Shown here one piece after another: positions 11,874 to 57,815 of a stretch of 64,000 bases of DNA. Location of the stretch: the NCBI RefSeq assembly GCF_905475345.1, contig NC_066594.1:1682001-1746000 (forward strand), given 5' to 3'. Each line of letters opens with the position of its first letter. The first letter of the stretch is position 1. Source of the stretch: Vespula vulgaris. Taxonomy: Eukaryota; Arthropoda; Insecta; Hymenoptera; Vespidae. The position numbers and the translations under genes are program-made. The notes under the pieces are model-generated. The model was not told where the DNA came from and searched no databases. It saw nothing but the letters and a program-made list of their open reading frames with translations.

Positions 11874-12315
11874 CAAAGTGAATAATCATTGTTGTGGGAT
11901 ATTTTGAAATGAAGCAGTAACCGTTTGCCGCTACAGTTAGAATACGATTTACGAAGGAGGAAGGAATGTTAACGACGCTTTTTCTCTTCAAACTTTCTAA
12001 GTTTGCTTTGTAAATTGTAAGCAGTACGTTATTGTCTTAGTTCTGTGAAGAGAGATATGAAGTAAAAGTAAATATTCTATTTAATAAAAATAACTATCTA
12101 GTTGTTGCGCAAATATTTTGAATTTTTGAAACTAAAAATCTATATTATAAAAGTATGTTGACACTTTGCTTTTTCATTTGTGCGTTTTTCTATTATTTTA
12201 AACGTACTCTATCAATTTATTAAATTGATTTTATATGTTCACATAAACTTTCTCTATGTGAAGTGAAATTAAACCTACAATATATATATTATTAACATAA
12301 CATTTCATTTTGTAG

Positions 12316-14871
12316 ATGAATAACACATTAGATTCTATACGACCATCAGATAAAACTCACAGCCGTGAAGAAATGTCATATTTGTTTGGTAGAGATCCTA
12401 GTATTTTAGCTTATGGACAAAGACCTTGTCCATCTCAAGAAACAAAGAAAAATTTACTTTCTGCATATGAAATTGAATTTGACTCGGCAGAAAACATAGC
12501 ATCCTTGCTTTCTGATTCACAGTCCTTAAAAACAATAAAAGTATATTTACGTTTAAAGCCATTTCCAAGAAAAGTTAAGTTATTACCGCAACAAGAAGAA
12601 GCTTATAAAGTTATCAATTCCACTACCTTGGCCACAAAGTTGCCATGTTTAGAGAATAACAGTAGTTTTGCAAGATCTAAAACTAGTGAGATCACATCTA
12701 GAACGTATACTTTCACTCAAACATTTGGACCAGAAATAACGCAGTTAGAATTATTTGATCAAGCAATAAAGCAACAGATGTTCGATTTTTTAGCTGGACA
12801 AAGTTGTAATGTGATGACTTATGGTATGGACTTGTGTATAAAATTTAGATACTATTTAAATATTTTACATGTATTTTATATGAAAATATTATTTCTACAG
12901 GTACTACAAATTCTGGAAAGTCATATACGTTGCAAGGAACTATCACATCACCTGGTATCATACCACGTGCCTTAGAATTTGTTTTTTCTATTATCACTCC
13001 AAAGCCTATACCTTCATATAAGCCTGTACATCATTGCGACGCAATTTTTCTTAATTCTCTTGAACGAGCTCAAGAGTTAGAAGCTAAAACTAAATTATTA
13101 AGTTTTAGTTCAGTAGATAAAAATCAGTATATAAATACTTACAAGCAAATGCAAACTATATTGCAAGAGGAATCACCACTAAGGCCCAGCGAATGCAGTG
13201 ATGCTCATTATTCAGTGTGGGTATCCTTTGCAGAAATATATAATGAAACTATATATGATCTTTTGAGTATTGATTGTCAAAAAAAAAAAGTGCCACTAAA
13301 ACTAGCAACCGATAATCGAGGAAGAGCTTTCATCAAAGGTTTGAATACTGTTTATGTAAATTCTGGTGCAGAGGCATATCAAGTTTTAATGGCTGGCCAA
13401 TATAATTTAAAAGTAGCAGCAACAGCTTTAAATGCAAGAAGTTCAAGATCTCATTGTATATTTACTATTAAATTATTGAAGTATTGTTCGGAAAATCTAA
13501 CAGATTCTGTGGATATAAGCACGTATGTTTTTTTGTATCCTATTTAATTTTTTAATACAAAAAATTCATTATGATTTCTCTGAACAGATTTTCCTTTTGT
13601 GACTTGGCTGGTTCCGAACGTTTAAAGAAGACATTGAATATCGGTGATAGATTAAAGGAAGCACAAAATATTAACACAAGTTTGTTGGTCCTAGGGAAAT
13701 GTTTAAAGTCAATTTATGATGGTCAATTATCAAAACTAAAATCTGAACCTATCATTGGACCTTTCAGGGAATCAAAATTAACAAGATTATTTCAAAGAGC
13801 ATTATCTGGCAGAGAACAAATTGCTTTAATTGTTAATGTTAATCCTTTACCAAATCTTTATATAGAAACACAAAATGTATTGAATTTTGCAGCAATTGCA
13901 AAAAAAATAATCATAGAACCAAAAATAAAAGAACAGAGAAAAGCAAATTCGAGGTTTTCAAAAATAGTTCAAAAAAGTATACAAAGTGTGACAAATTGGG
14001 ATGATACAGTTTTGGAAAGTGCAGGTGACAAAATAATATATATTAGTAGCCAGAGAATTTTTATTTTTAATACATATCATTGAATGCTTAATAGATTCGC
14101 TAAATACAGAGGCAGAGGCAGATATATTGAAGTTTTCTTCTGAAGAAGAATATGAACATTTATTAATGGAAAATAAAGAATTAAGAAAAGAGATTACTGA
14201 TTTGAAAAATATGGCCTTGACTCGTGACTTCGAAATTCGTCAAGAAATGGTAGATACTTACACTACCATCATAAAGAAGCTTGAGAATGATTGGAAGTAC
14301 GTATTTATGAATTGATAATATTACATCTTTTTTATATCAATATTGTGTATACTACTATATGTAGATTATTATATGTATCACTATAATTGTAATGCACAGG
14401 GCTCGTATAAGAGATGTTGAAGAACAACAAGAAGATACCTTGCAATGGTCTATCAAACAAGTTGAAAAATACTATAAACAAAAAATGGCACAGTTAAGCA
14501 GTCGAAAAAGGCAACGATCTTGTTTATCCGATGAAAATGATTATGCTGATCAAACTAATGTATTTGAATCTGAAATTTCTCAATTAACTTCTAAAGTAGT
14601 GTCTATGAAAGATACTATTCAAGAATTAAAAAAAAGTAATCAAGTTTTGAGTATAGAAAAAAATAAAATTGAATTTGAATTGAGCTTGACGAAGGATGAT
14701 TTAAAACATGCGAAATGTTTATTGGATGCTGCTCAGAAAGATCTCTCTAATGGCGAAGAAACAGAATATTATATAGAAGAGATAAAGTCGCAATTATCTT
14801 CTAAGGAAGAACATATCAAGGTATTTAGTTTGTGTAAAATTTTATAGAAATAAATTTGTTGTTTATAATAT

Positions 14872-14919
<48 letters not shown>

Positions 14920-17398
14920 TATAATGTTTTAGAAACTTAAAGAATTTTTGAATGAAGCAAAAGAAGAATATATTACTATTACAAATGATGCACGAAAAAA
15001 AGAAATTCAAATAAAAGAACAAGAGGAACTAATGGTAGAATATGAAGACAAAATAGACGAGTTGCAAGAACAATTCGATCGAGCTAATTATTGTCTTGCA
15101 GAGCAAACTAAAACTATAGAAGTATTAGAAGATAATAATCAGTCAATGATGGATAAAATATTTGAACTAGAAAATAAGCTGAAGTTACTGAATGTAAAGT
15201 ATGAAGTTACTTCTTGCAAGGAGGAAGTATGTATAACTATAATAATATAAGTATTTAAGTAATTTTTTTTTTTTTAATGCGTTATTGTTTTAATATTGTT
15301 TTTTCTTGTTATTAAGATGTCAGAAAAATCAGAAAATTATGTAACAAGTGATTCTTGTGAGGATGTAATTATAAAAACAGAATTAATTTCGGAAGATGAA
15401 ATACAATTAGAAGAAAAAATAAATAATTTGGATACAAAGAAAGAGATTTCTGAAGAAAAAATAATGCTTGGTATGTGATTATCGAATTAATTCGATTAAA
15501 AACAAAATTTATTCCCTTTTTTTATTTTTCTTTTTTAAGAATAAATTACGATTTACTTTAATTAGAATCAGAGGAAAAAGGAATCCAAACAAAATGTGAA
15601 GAGTTAGTATCGAAAGAAGATAAAAGCTGTCAAACTATTACATTAGTCACACAAGAAGTAATCATGCAAACTAGTATTTTAGAAGAGTTTTCAAAAGAGA
15701 TATCTGTTCAAACGAATGATAATATAAATTACGAAGAAAGGGAGAAAGAATACAAAGAACTAAAGGCTAAGTGTAACGAAGTAGAAGAAGAGTACAAACA
15801 GGCACATATAGTATGTGATTTATATAATATCCAAATACTAAGACACACAAATCATATATTTTTAATTCGACCATAAAAGAGATTTATTATTATTTTGTTT
15901 TTCATTTTCAAGAAACTAGGAGATGATCTTAAAATTATAAAAGAACTGCAAGAAAAAATTACCGAGTTAGATATAAATTTAGATGCTAAGCAAAAAGAAA
16001 AATATGATCTAGAGATGTTAATGGAAGAAAATATAAAACAACAGCAGGCGCTGCAGGAAAAATTAGAAGAATTTAATAAAAAGGAAAAGGATAAGGACGA
16101 TGAAATTATAGCTATCCAAAAAGGTTTGTTCTTCTGTTGATATTTATTAAAACGTAATTTTTATTACATTATTTTTAATGTATAATTATTAACGCATTGA
16201 TAGAACTGAAACAAATGATACAAGCGAAAGATGCCGAAGAAAAATCTACTCTTTCTATGGAAAAAGAACTTAAGGAGACATTGCGAGCTTTGGATGATAC
16301 CAAGAAAGTTTTATCTTATAAGGAACAGCAAGTGGAAAATTTAGAAACACGGTTGAAATCTTTAGAACAAACAGCAAAGTTTTTGGAAATTCTTCAAAAA
16401 GATAAAGAGGAACAACAATCCGAAAGGGAGAAACTAAGAAAAATCAACGACATGTTAAAAGAAGATCTTGCCACTAAAGAACGTGAAATGGAAGAATTTA
16501 AAAAGAACAGAAATGAAACTTTAAATAAATATGATAATTTGATAAAGTCTTTACAAGAGGATGTAGACAGACAGAAACGTGAGGTTCGTATTTCTTTTGT
16601 ATTTAAAGAAATATTAATATTTTTACAAGATCCTATAGAGAACGACATATTTTACATAGGTCATGAGGTATCAAGAATTATTTTGTAGACAAACTACACC
16701 AACACCAAGTAAGGAAGAATGTAAAAAATTGCGAAGTCATGTTGAATACTTACAAGAAAAGGTGTGTTTATGTATATGCGTGTATTTCACGACAGAGAAA
16801 CAACAATTGTTACTACGTTTAATTTCCTTTGTTTTTTTCTTATTTTAAGCTAAAAAATTACGAAACGTCACAGAAGTCGAAAGAAAACGAAAATAATACT
16901 GAAAATGAAGTGGTATCTATTGAACGTTCTACAAAAAGAAAAGGTAGAAAAAAGGAAGCTCCATTGCCACCCCAACCTGAAGTCATTGATCTATCAGGTT
17001 CAGAATCTAAGTGAGTGTATTGATATCTGATAACTCTTTGAAACATAATACGTTATTACATTGTTATTGATCAAATATTTATCATTCTTTAATAGACGCG
17101 ATGCAAAGCATACAGTAGAACTTCCAGGTAGTGAACAAACAGAGAGAAAAAGAACAACTCGGAAAAAGAAATTATTCATAGCGAATGACGAATCTTTGCA
17201 AGATATTGATCCTGTTGAGATTGTGAGTAAAATCGTTACATTGAACTGTACATTTATTATTATTATTATTATTATTGTTGTTGCTGTTGTTGTTACAATA
17301 TATGGCAAATATTTATCTTCCTTTCTTTCCTTTTTCTTTTTCTTTAGGATTCTACTCCATCAATACCACTTCGTAGTTTAAGAAGTAGAAGAAAGTAA
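12316..17398 (+). CDS. KIF20: Kinesin-6 family motor, KIF20-like (14 exons)
   Basis: Exons: 12316-12823, 12901-13522, 13588-14024, 14095-14296, 14400-14820, 14933-15226, 15317-15470, 15566-15810, 15913-16123, 16204-16583, 16660-16761, 16850-17010, 17096-17222 and 17348-17398; 1304 residues. All phases join, and most introns are under 120 bp. The N-terminal motor (about 55-485) has the P-loop GTTNSGKS (170-177, split by intron 1), switch I NARSSRSH (347-354), switch II DLAGSE (382-387) and FRESKLTRLFQ. A long insertion between the P-loop region and FAEIYNE marks the kinesin-6 group. A coiled coil fills about 530-1210, then comes RQTTPTPSKEE with two TP sites for proline-directed kinases, and a basic tail ending RSLRSRRK. 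Relatives (KIF20A/B, Drosophila subito) bundle spindle-midzone microtubules and act in cytokinesis. Length lies between KIF20A and KIF20B, so the exact orthology is open. The last codons overlap a GTAAGT donor-like sequence, so a longer C terminus is possible. Confidence 0.93.
14874..14916. repeat. (TA)n microsatellite in kinesin intron 5
   Basis: TA tract of about 43 bp within the 112-bp intron 14821-14932, just before its acceptor. Confidence 0.95.
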
Positions 17399-17587
17399 GT
17401 TTTTGATACTGTATATAGAAAACCAGTTATGAAATAGAATACTTTTTCGATAACCCTTGAAGAGTAACATAATTAAGTATCATTATTCGAAGATCCCTGT
17501 CACTGTGATAAATACTTCTCATAATTAAAATAAGAGGATACACACAAGTTGTTAATAGTGTATATAAATACCGAAGTATTCATAAAT

Positions 17588-17593
17588 ATTAAA
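17588..17593 (+). promoter_or_regulatory. Candidate polyadenylation signal ATTAAA of the kinesin gene
   Basis: The common variant hexamer ATTAAA, 190 bp after the stop, is followed within 20 bp by a GT-rich stretch (about 17607-17630). That is the usual arrangement of a cleavage site. Confidence 0.5.
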
Positions 17594-17645
17594 GAATGTA
17601 TTAAGACTGTTTGTTATTGTATATATGTTATACTATAAGACTATA

Positions 17646-18112
17646 TACAGAGTGAGTTTTTTAAATTTAGACACTTAAATATCTTTAAAACAATACATTT
17701 TTAAAAAGAAACTTTGAAAATTGTTTCGTTATGAAGGCAGGCGGGGGGCAAACGCGACAGAATTATTTCTTTATAATTCGGTGGACGTTTTCGAGATTAC
17801 TTTAGGGTAAATTTTATTTTATTTTACTTTTTTTTTTTTTTTTTTTTTTTACATGGAAATCAATAATTTTTATAATGGCATCTTATTTACAGTAGTAACA
17901 ACTGATGTACTTTCAAGCCAATTCCTCTGCGTACATTCAATACCGAAGAGACTCGTATGAGATAATGAACGCTTGTAAATAATAAAATTTGATTTAGATT
18001 AACACATCATTTTTTAAGATTGTTACGTTGATTACAAATTTTTTACTCAGTTCCGTGAGTACTATATATAAGCTCTTAAAGTATCGGATTTTTATTCTTT
18101 TAACACTCTGTA
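17646..18112. mobile_element. MITE-like element with CAGAGTG termini
   Basis: CAGAGTG at 17648-17654 and its reverse complement CACTCTG at 18104-18110 bound a 463-bp AT-rich segment. Both ends are flanked by TA, which fits a TA target duplication of the Tc1/mariner type. Similarity of the two ends beyond the first seven bases is weak. There is no transposase frame, so it would be a non-autonomous copy. It contains a T run (about 17828-17850) and a short G-rich patch (GGCGGGGGGC near 17740). A second CACTCTG-TA end lies at 63949. Confidence 0.5.
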
Positions 18113-18707
18113 TGTCTATATTTTAGCAGTGCCAATTTAATGAAAAATTAAAACTTCACCTCGTATAAACTTATTGTTTTGGAGCTTTCTATTGTATTTT
18201 TCTTTTTTTTTTATTCTTATAATTACACGTTCCATTTTTTATATTTACTTATTTTTAATAGTTAGGAAAGATTATATTTTTATATGATCCAATGGATAAT
18301 AAAAATAATATTTAAACACACAAAACGGGTTTGTAATATTTTAAATAAAAACATACTTTATAGAAACATTCTGTATTATTTATGCCAGGAACATTAGTGC
18401 AAGGATAAGAGATTAGTCAGGATATTTTATTTCTTTTTATTTCTTACGATGTACACGACTTTTGTTGTTACATTCCCGCAATTATATTAATAATGTTTCC
18501 ATAGTTCTGTTATTTTATGCTTGCGCCATTATATTTTCATTAATATTCATTATATATTATCATACTTTCAATGGAGTCAACAACATATATATATTTATTT
18601 ATATGTATATATGTATATATTTATATAGCTATCGGGTGTTGTATGCTCGTGTTTTATGAGTGAATGCACTGTACCGTAAGATAGCTTTATTATACAATTC
18701 ACATTCA

Positions 18708-18738
18708 TTTTATTTTATTTTATTTTATTTTATTTTAC
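18708..18738. repeat. (TTTTA)n pentanucleotide repeat
   Basis: About six TTTTA units, giving several overlapping AATAAA hexamers on the minus strand. This could serve as a distal Sap47 polyadenylation region. Confidence 0.85.
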
Positions 18739-21243
18739 TTTTATCTTTTATTTAATTATTTTTTTTTCTTTTTTTTTCTTTTTTTCTTAAATCTGGGGGC
18801 TGCCGAAGTACACCTCTCACTTTTTGGCCATTGCAAGATTTTGTCTCTTTCTCTTATTTTTCTTTCCTTTCCTTTATACAGAGATTTAGGGCGTTCGTTC
18901 AAAGGACCATCTTACATTTTTTAAGAAAAGTTATTAACGGTGATCTGAAGAATTTTGTCTTAATGAACACCCGTTAGGAAAAAAGAAAAAAATAACATCA
19001 GTGTAATTAGTCGAACAAAATCACATATAGAGGATACAATCGATGATTTGAAGAAAAAAAGAAAAAAAAATATGCAAATGTTTCTCACACATTACACGTA
19101 CATACTACATACATCATAAAACTATCTCTCGATCAGACTTAGGCCAAAATGAATTAGCGATTTCTTAAATTTACACACGCTCGCTCGTCGTTTAACGCCA
19201 TTAAAGTATGATTTACAAGCAATCCGATTTTATAGATCACAATTTAAACGTTGAGTTCAGAATTAATGATTCCTTGCGAGAACTTTCCTTCCCACGTAAC
19301 TTTTCTTTCATCATTCGCAAAAACAAATTTTTCTCTTTTCCCTTCCAAGCAATCAATGATGATTATTATTTAAAAAAAATAGAAAAGAAAACGAACGAAC
19401 AAATAATGGAAGAACTCGATGATCCATACTCAACATATAAAACAAGATATACCGACAAACGTATGAACGATTTCAACGATTAATAATCAAACATAATATA
19501 CTGTGTCTGATTTTTTTGTTCATCCCATTTTACATTACATACGATCTTTTATAATAAATTTTTTCCACGTTTTAATTATAGAAGAAAATCGTGAGAAGAA
19601 CGACAACGAGACAAAACGTTTTAATATTTCACATAAAATGCTGCTCTCTCGAAATGCATATTCGTGTCCAATCGAAATTAGAATTTATCTATTCTCTTTA
19701 AACTTGGCAAAGAAAATAGAAAAAAAAAAAAAGAAAAATAATTTTTGTGTAGGCCTTATTGAGGCAGCAAAAACACGAAATGGTGGACGGCACGTAGTGA
19801 GATATGTTATCAACGATTTGTCTCGTATTTCTTTTCATTAAAGATTTTCTTCGATCGTGATTCTTGAAATAAGTCCTTTGGAAAAGTTTTGGAACGCGAA
19901 ATTAAACGAAATACGAGTAAAATGGTACGATTATTTTAATAACTTATCGTCATAGTCGTTATCATTGCCCGACTTTCATCATCGTGGTGTTTAATCCTCC
20001 ATTTGTTAAATTTTCAAAATTTTTCACCAACGATAGAAATAATTTAAGGATATTTTTTTTCGAGCTTTGCAACGAGAACGTTGTTGTCGATAAATTATGA
20101 TAATGATTTTGTCGTTGTCATCGTCATCGTCGTCGTTGATTCGTTCGAGAGGAAAAAAATGGTGTCCTTCGGCACACGCACGGCAGTATATATATACACA
20201 TATATGTATATAATATATATATAATATATATGTATATAATATATATAATTTTTCCATGAAAAATGTTCTTAGATCCTTCGAACCCGATGAAGATCGATCG
20301 ATTCGACGATCCATCTATCTTTTTTCTTTCATTTGCATTTTCTTCTTCTTTTTTCTTTTTTTTTTTATTTCTCAGCAGGACAAAGGCAAATAAAAAAGAA
20401 AAGGAAAGAACTTCGCACAGTACAGTGCATTTGAATATAATGATTTCTCTTAATTCGATAATAGTTTTTCATTCGTATGCGCGCCGATGAAACAATACCG
20501 ACCAAATTATTATCGATTAAACCTTAATCGATATTACAAATCGAAAGAACATTTTTTTTATTATTTATTTAATTATTTATTTATCCTTTTTTTTGCTTTC
20601 TTCTTTCTTTCCTTTTCTTTTTCTCTTTTTTTTTTCTTTTTTTCATTGCCGAACCCTTATATCGATATTATTTTTAAAGTTCAACATTTAAATTACATTT
20701 TCATCTTGACGGATCATCCTAACAATTGACATAATTATGGTGTTAATTATCGTTTTCATACGTTCATCCGCTCATCGTCTGACAGTATATAGATTATATG
20801 TCGGATTATAATAAGGAAGAAGCTTGATCGATAAAGATACTACAAATAATTTGATTTATTTTCGAGGTATGATAGATGTATTAGTCGGAACGCGAGATTG
20901 TCCTTGATAATTTCACGTCTTTTTTCTTTATTTTATTTTATTTTTATCTCGATTATATCTTCTTTTTCACGAAATATTTTCCACAAGAAAGAACAAGTCG
21001 ATTTGTAAAGAAAAAAAAAAAAAGAAAAAGAAAAAAAAGAAGAGAAAAAGAAAAACGCTTCGTCGGTTCGTTGTCTTCACCGTGTTCGAGGATCGCAATG
21101 AGTTTTAATGTGCTGTCGTTTTAAGAAGAAAACAGATCAATTGGAAATAAGGGAGAAAAACTCTTTCTCTCTCATACACACACATACGCACAGCAGACAT
21201 ACGTATACAATTTTACCCTTACAATCTGTAGAGATAGTCACAC

Positions 21244-21247
<4 letters not shown>

Positions 21248-21296
<49 letters not shown>
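21248..21296. repeat. (TC)n microsatellite
   Basis: Uninterrupted TC tract of about 49 bp in the presumed Sap47 3' UTR (GA on the sense strand). Confidence 0.95.
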
Positions 21297-21299
<3 letters not shown>

Positions 21300-21572
21300 A
21301 TTCACTCTTTTTTTCGAGAATTACAATCACAGAATACAATCAATGTCTCAAGTCGACGATGCTATCGACATATTGATGACGATCGAGTTACGATCCTCGA
21401 AAAGAGTCTCGCGTTGACTTCTTTTTTTATTTCCAATCATCACAATGTATCATCAATTTTTTACCTTTCGAATAAAAACGAACAAGACCGAGAAAATCGA
21501 TCGAAGAGAAAGATCGATATCACGCGTCGTCACACGATCTATCTATCCTTATCTATCCTTGCCACTTCAACG

Positions 21573-21578
21573 TTTATT
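21573..21578 (-). promoter_or_regulatory. Proximal polyadenylation signal of Sap47
   Basis: TTTATT on the plus strand is AATAAA on the sense strand, about 170 bases after the stop codon. It is the first canonical signal, and others follow further on. Confidence 0.4.
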
Positions 21579-21626
21579 TAATAATTATCAAACGCGATAA
21601 CACGCACGCATTATATTTATATAAGA

Positions 21627-21628
<2 letters not shown>

Positions 21629-21686
<58 letters not shown>
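21629..21686. repeat. (ATA)n trinucleotide repeat
   Basis: About 19 ATA units, 65 bp past the Sap47 stop codon. Confidence 0.95.
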
Positions 21687-21689
<3 letters not shown>

Positions 21690-21749
21690 CAAGAAAACAA
21701 GAAATACAAAAAAATATTATATATTGTAGCGATAGCAAGGACTCTCTTT

Positions 21750-55510
<33,761 letters not shown>

Positions 55511-55740
55511 CTGTGGAAAAAGAAAACACAGAAAAAACGGGGAGGGAAATTAAAATGTCGAAAAAAGTTTCAGTCGAGAAAGATCGTATGAAAGAAATTC
55601 TATGCTACAAAAATTCCTTCTTTTTCATTGATTCGTATTCATTCGCACCTCATCCGTGAAAATGTAAAAAATCAAACATGCATTCTCTCTCTCTCTCTCT
55701 CTCTTTCTTTCCTTCTTTCTCTTTTTTTTTCACTTATCAA

Positions 55741-55779
55741 GAAATGTAACGTAACGTAACGTAACGTAGCGTACATTTC
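55741..55779. repeat. (GTAAC)n inside an 8-bp inverted repeat
   Basis: GAAATGTA (55741-55748) and TACATTTC (55772-55779) are perfect inverted arms enclosing about four ACGTA/GTAAC pentamers. Confidence 0.8.
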
Positions 55780-56962
55780 AACTCCATTCAATTCGGTCAA
55801 ACCGCGTGAGAGTTTTACGGAAAAGCGGCTTGCTCGTAAGCTACAGAAACTTTCCATTACTTTTCACGATCTATCGAGTGTACGTATAGCCAGTTACTAC
55901 ATATCTACTTACATATACATACTACGTATACATACAAACTTATACAACGTCTCGACTGTTCACGATAAATTACCAACGTGGAAAATAAAAAACCAACTTT
56001 TACTTTCATTCTTCCTCTACGATCAATCGTGTAATACGTCATTCTTTTTTTAATTGACGAAAGAAAGAAAGAAAGAAAGAAAGAAACTGAGAAAGATATA
56101 TTAAAAAATGATTATAATCGAAACCTTTGAAGATTGTAATTATTCGATCGGATGATCGATCGTCCGACTTGGAAGAGGATCGATATTGCCAATCGATGGA
56201 GTATCTCATCGTACGTAGTAACATTTTACAAACAACTTTTTCCTTCCTCTTAAAAATTATTTAAATCTCTTTCTCCCTTTTTCTCTTCCTTTTTCACTTT
56301 TACACATGTAATTACAATGCGATAAATGTAGATACACGTTGTACGATTTTCATGGCTGTGAAAAATCACAGTATATTGAACATTGACGAGGGTTTTGTAG
56401 TTGAAAAGAAAACAAAGATCAAATTATAAAACAAAAGGTGAGTAAAAGGAGCAACGAACGTTGATAAAACGCATGGATCATAGCGAACGTTGTGGCCATC
56501 ATCCTTCTGTCTCTCTCTTCTTCCCCTCCACTTTTTCGATAGAAACCGAGGCCAATTTAATCAACCAAATTGAGCTTCGATTTACGTTGCTTTGGCTCTA
56601 TTGTTTTTATCTCTGTCTCTCTTTCTCTCTATTTCAGAGACGAGTCAGTTTTGTGTCTTTTTTATAACTCGTAGTTTTATTTTTTATCTCCCTCCCTGCC
56701 TCTCTCCTTCTCCCCTCCTTCCTCCCTCTCTCATTATTACTGTATAAAATCATATGAAAATTAATGCAAACGAGTAGAGGCAAATATGTCGGAATTCATT
56801 TACCGCAACACTTAATTGCTTCCAGAGCAACGAGCTAGAACTTGAAAAGCTGCTTGATTTAGGTTCAAAACGTTCGACCTTATTATGAAATAAAATTTAC
56901 GATGGTGAGATTAAATGCATGAGTTGTTAGCTTATATACGTGAGAGAAAGTGTATGTGTGTG

Positions 56963-56975
56963 AGAAAGAGAGAGA

Positions 56976-57014
<39 letters not shown>
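56963..57014. repeat. (GA)n microsatellite
   Basis: GA tract with few interruptions. The plus-strand frame running through it gives an Arg/Glu repeat and is not a gene. Confidence 0.93.
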
Positions 57015-57018
<4 letters not shown>

Positions 57019-57739
57019 ACAGAGAATGGAAGATATGTATTAGGAATATTTGATCCTTTCTTGGCAAGTTGTCAAAGGAGGCTTGGTGTTATTGCCAAAA
57101 GTATACTCGAGAAATTTCGTTGTTATATGGCCAAATCGTGGAACGCCTTGTTAAACTCGGATTTCGTGCGGAAATACCGCACGCAATCGCATCGACACAG
57201 TTTCACTTGCTCTTTAAAAACTGACTTTAAATAATGATTCACACAGATCCAAAATGAAAAAAAAAAACATTCTCACTTTAGTGTTCTCTCTCACTTGTTC
57301 TCGCCATTAAAAATTTCATCGCACAAGAAATCGAAAGAAAACTAAAGAAAAAAAGTTAAAAGAAAAAGAGAAAGAAACTTCGACGCGGTGACACGTAGTC
57401 TTTATTCGAAATAAAAAAAAAGAGAGAGGGAGAGGAAAAAAAGAAAAGAACAAAAAAAGAGAAATAAAAGAAAAAAACTTCGGGAAAAATCCCTATTAAA
57501 GATGCGACAACTTTTTCTTCGTGTAAGAAAAAGAGAGAGAGAGAGAGAGAGAAGAAACTTCTCGATCAAATTGAAAGTTTCTTGAGCTACGTGACACGAT
57601 TGATCCTGAACGATAGCTGGATGAGTACTAAACCAGAGTTATTTAGCGAGATACTAGTTCAGAAGCTACGTTAATATAAGTAAAGGGTATTAAATGGACG
57701 GACGTATGTATGAAATAAGGAAATATAGAGAACATATGT

Positions 57740-57757
57740 AGATAGATAGATAAATAA

Positions 57758-57815
<58 letters not shown>
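57740..57815. repeat. (GATA)n tetranucleotide repeat
   Basis: GATA units, perfect for about 60 bp, with AATA and GATGAATG variants at the edges. Confidence 0.95.

Larger units (their letters stand above)
18113..21749 (-). other. Intergenic DNA and probable Sap47 3' UTR
   Basis: About 3.6 kb between the convergent kinesin and Sap47 genes, with no coding exon seen. Sap47 has its stop at 21750, and minus-strand AATAAA signals occur close by (21573-21578, seen as TTTATT) and repeatedly further along (for example in 20.5-20.95 kb and 18.71-18.74 kb). The 3' UTR may therefore be short or about 3 kb long. Contents include TC, ATA and TTTTA tandem tracts. Confidence 0.5.

Noticed and set aside
21108..21581. 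157-codon plus-strand frame
   Set aside because: It runs through a TC microsatellite (Ser-Leu repeat) in the 3' UTR region and has no domain.
55741..55772. Telomere-like repeat
   Set aside because: The unit is GTAAC, not the insect TTAGG, and only about four units are present.
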